Source: DSWT01 sp035415725 (GTDB lineage: Bacteria; Chloroflexota; Anaerolineae; B4-G1; SLSP01). From it: a DNA stretch of 19,323 bases. The notes under the pieces are model-generated. The model did not search any database and was not told where the DNA came from. It was given only the letters and a program-made list of their open reading frames with translations. Position 1 is the first letter of the stretch. Every line of letters starts with the position of its first letter. Of this stretch, positions 19,225 to 19,323 are shown one piece after another. The stretch covers positions 1 through 19,323 of the forward strand of contig DAOOGN010000085.1 in assembly GCA_035415725.1 (NCBI GenBank), given 5' to 3'. The position numbers were made by a program, and so were the translations under genes.

Positions 19225-19323
19225 TGTTTTCCTCCACATGTTTGGTTAAAATTGTACACCATTTCAACTTATTGGACTTTTGACAAATGCCTCGATAAAC
19301 AGGGTCCGGTATTGACAAAAAAC

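Larger units (their letters stand above)
18055..19285 (-). mobile_element. IS3-family (IS150-like) insertion sequence
   Basis: The right end, read inwards from 19285, is TGTCAAAAGTCC-AATAAGTTGAA and aligns with the IS150-group terminal repeat (TG...CCCA-AAAAGTTGGA type). The left side has the matching core AATAAGTTGAAG at 18082-18093, but the outer bases do not match and a hairpin (18055-18078) sits there, so the exact left end and target duplication are not resolved. One transposase gene fills it. The element abuts an RHS fragment. Confidence 0.7.

Overview
The window looks like a GC-rich chromosomal segment of an anaerobic or microaerobic bacterium. My best guess is a Chloroflexota (Anaerolineae-like) genome. 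This rests on the style of the small Gly/Arg-rich DUF5320-type proteins, the Pro/Thr-rich linkers of exported proteins, the RHS fragment and the intergenic heptad repeats. It is inference, not a database match. No rRNA, tRNA or CRISPR array was seen.

Layout. Positions 129-5113 (+ strand) hold two related blocks. Each starts with a sigma70-type promoter overlapping a palindromic operator, then two DUF5320-type small proteins, then a GC-rich hairpin. The first block continues into a radical SAM protein, an Mrp-type Fe-S ATPase, an exported thioredoxin-VKOR fusion and an FMN-binding protein, and ends at a clear terminator. The second block runs into a scar of gene fragments (DUF59 start, ZIP transporter middle, DUF89 start, ICMT end; about 5148-6005). 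From 5914 to 17034 nearly all genes are on the minus strand. They form three groups. The first is PadR - ferredoxin (with an in-frame stop) - zinc ribbon, then, past a terminator, CobW-type GTPase - CDF transporter with a C-terminal NifX-type domain. The second is a long run starting at a second PadR: two small NifX/ORP-like proteins, a MinD-type ATPase with two 4Fe-4S motifs, a frameshifted lipoprotein/metallo-beta-lactamase-fold protein, a TsaA/TrmO-like protein and an ICMT-like membrane protein. The third continues with a second ferredoxin-MinD ATPase, two more ICMT-like proteins and a frameshifted methyltransferase. The right end (about 17040-19285) is more AT-rich accessory DNA: two unrecognised small genes, an RHS fragment and an IS3-family (IS150-like) element with its transposase in one frame.

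How the parts fit. Paired ferredoxin-MinD ATPases, NifX/ORP-like proteins and an Mrp ATPase recall the orange-protein (orp) loci of Desulfovibrio, which handle a Mo-Cu-S cluster. Here they come with metal and redox accessories: CobW, CDF, a ZIP remnant, Trx-VKOR and ferredoxin. The same 21-bp operator, built on TGACA-N3-TGTCA, lies at all four relevant promoters: both DUF5320 blocks and both PadR genes. This argues for one PadR-controlled regulon concerned with metal or metal-sulfur cluster handling.

The segment also carries many lesions: four likely frameshifts or nonsense changes and at least four chimeric gene junctions. Either the locus is decaying, or the assembly has indel errors and misjoins; read-level data would decide.
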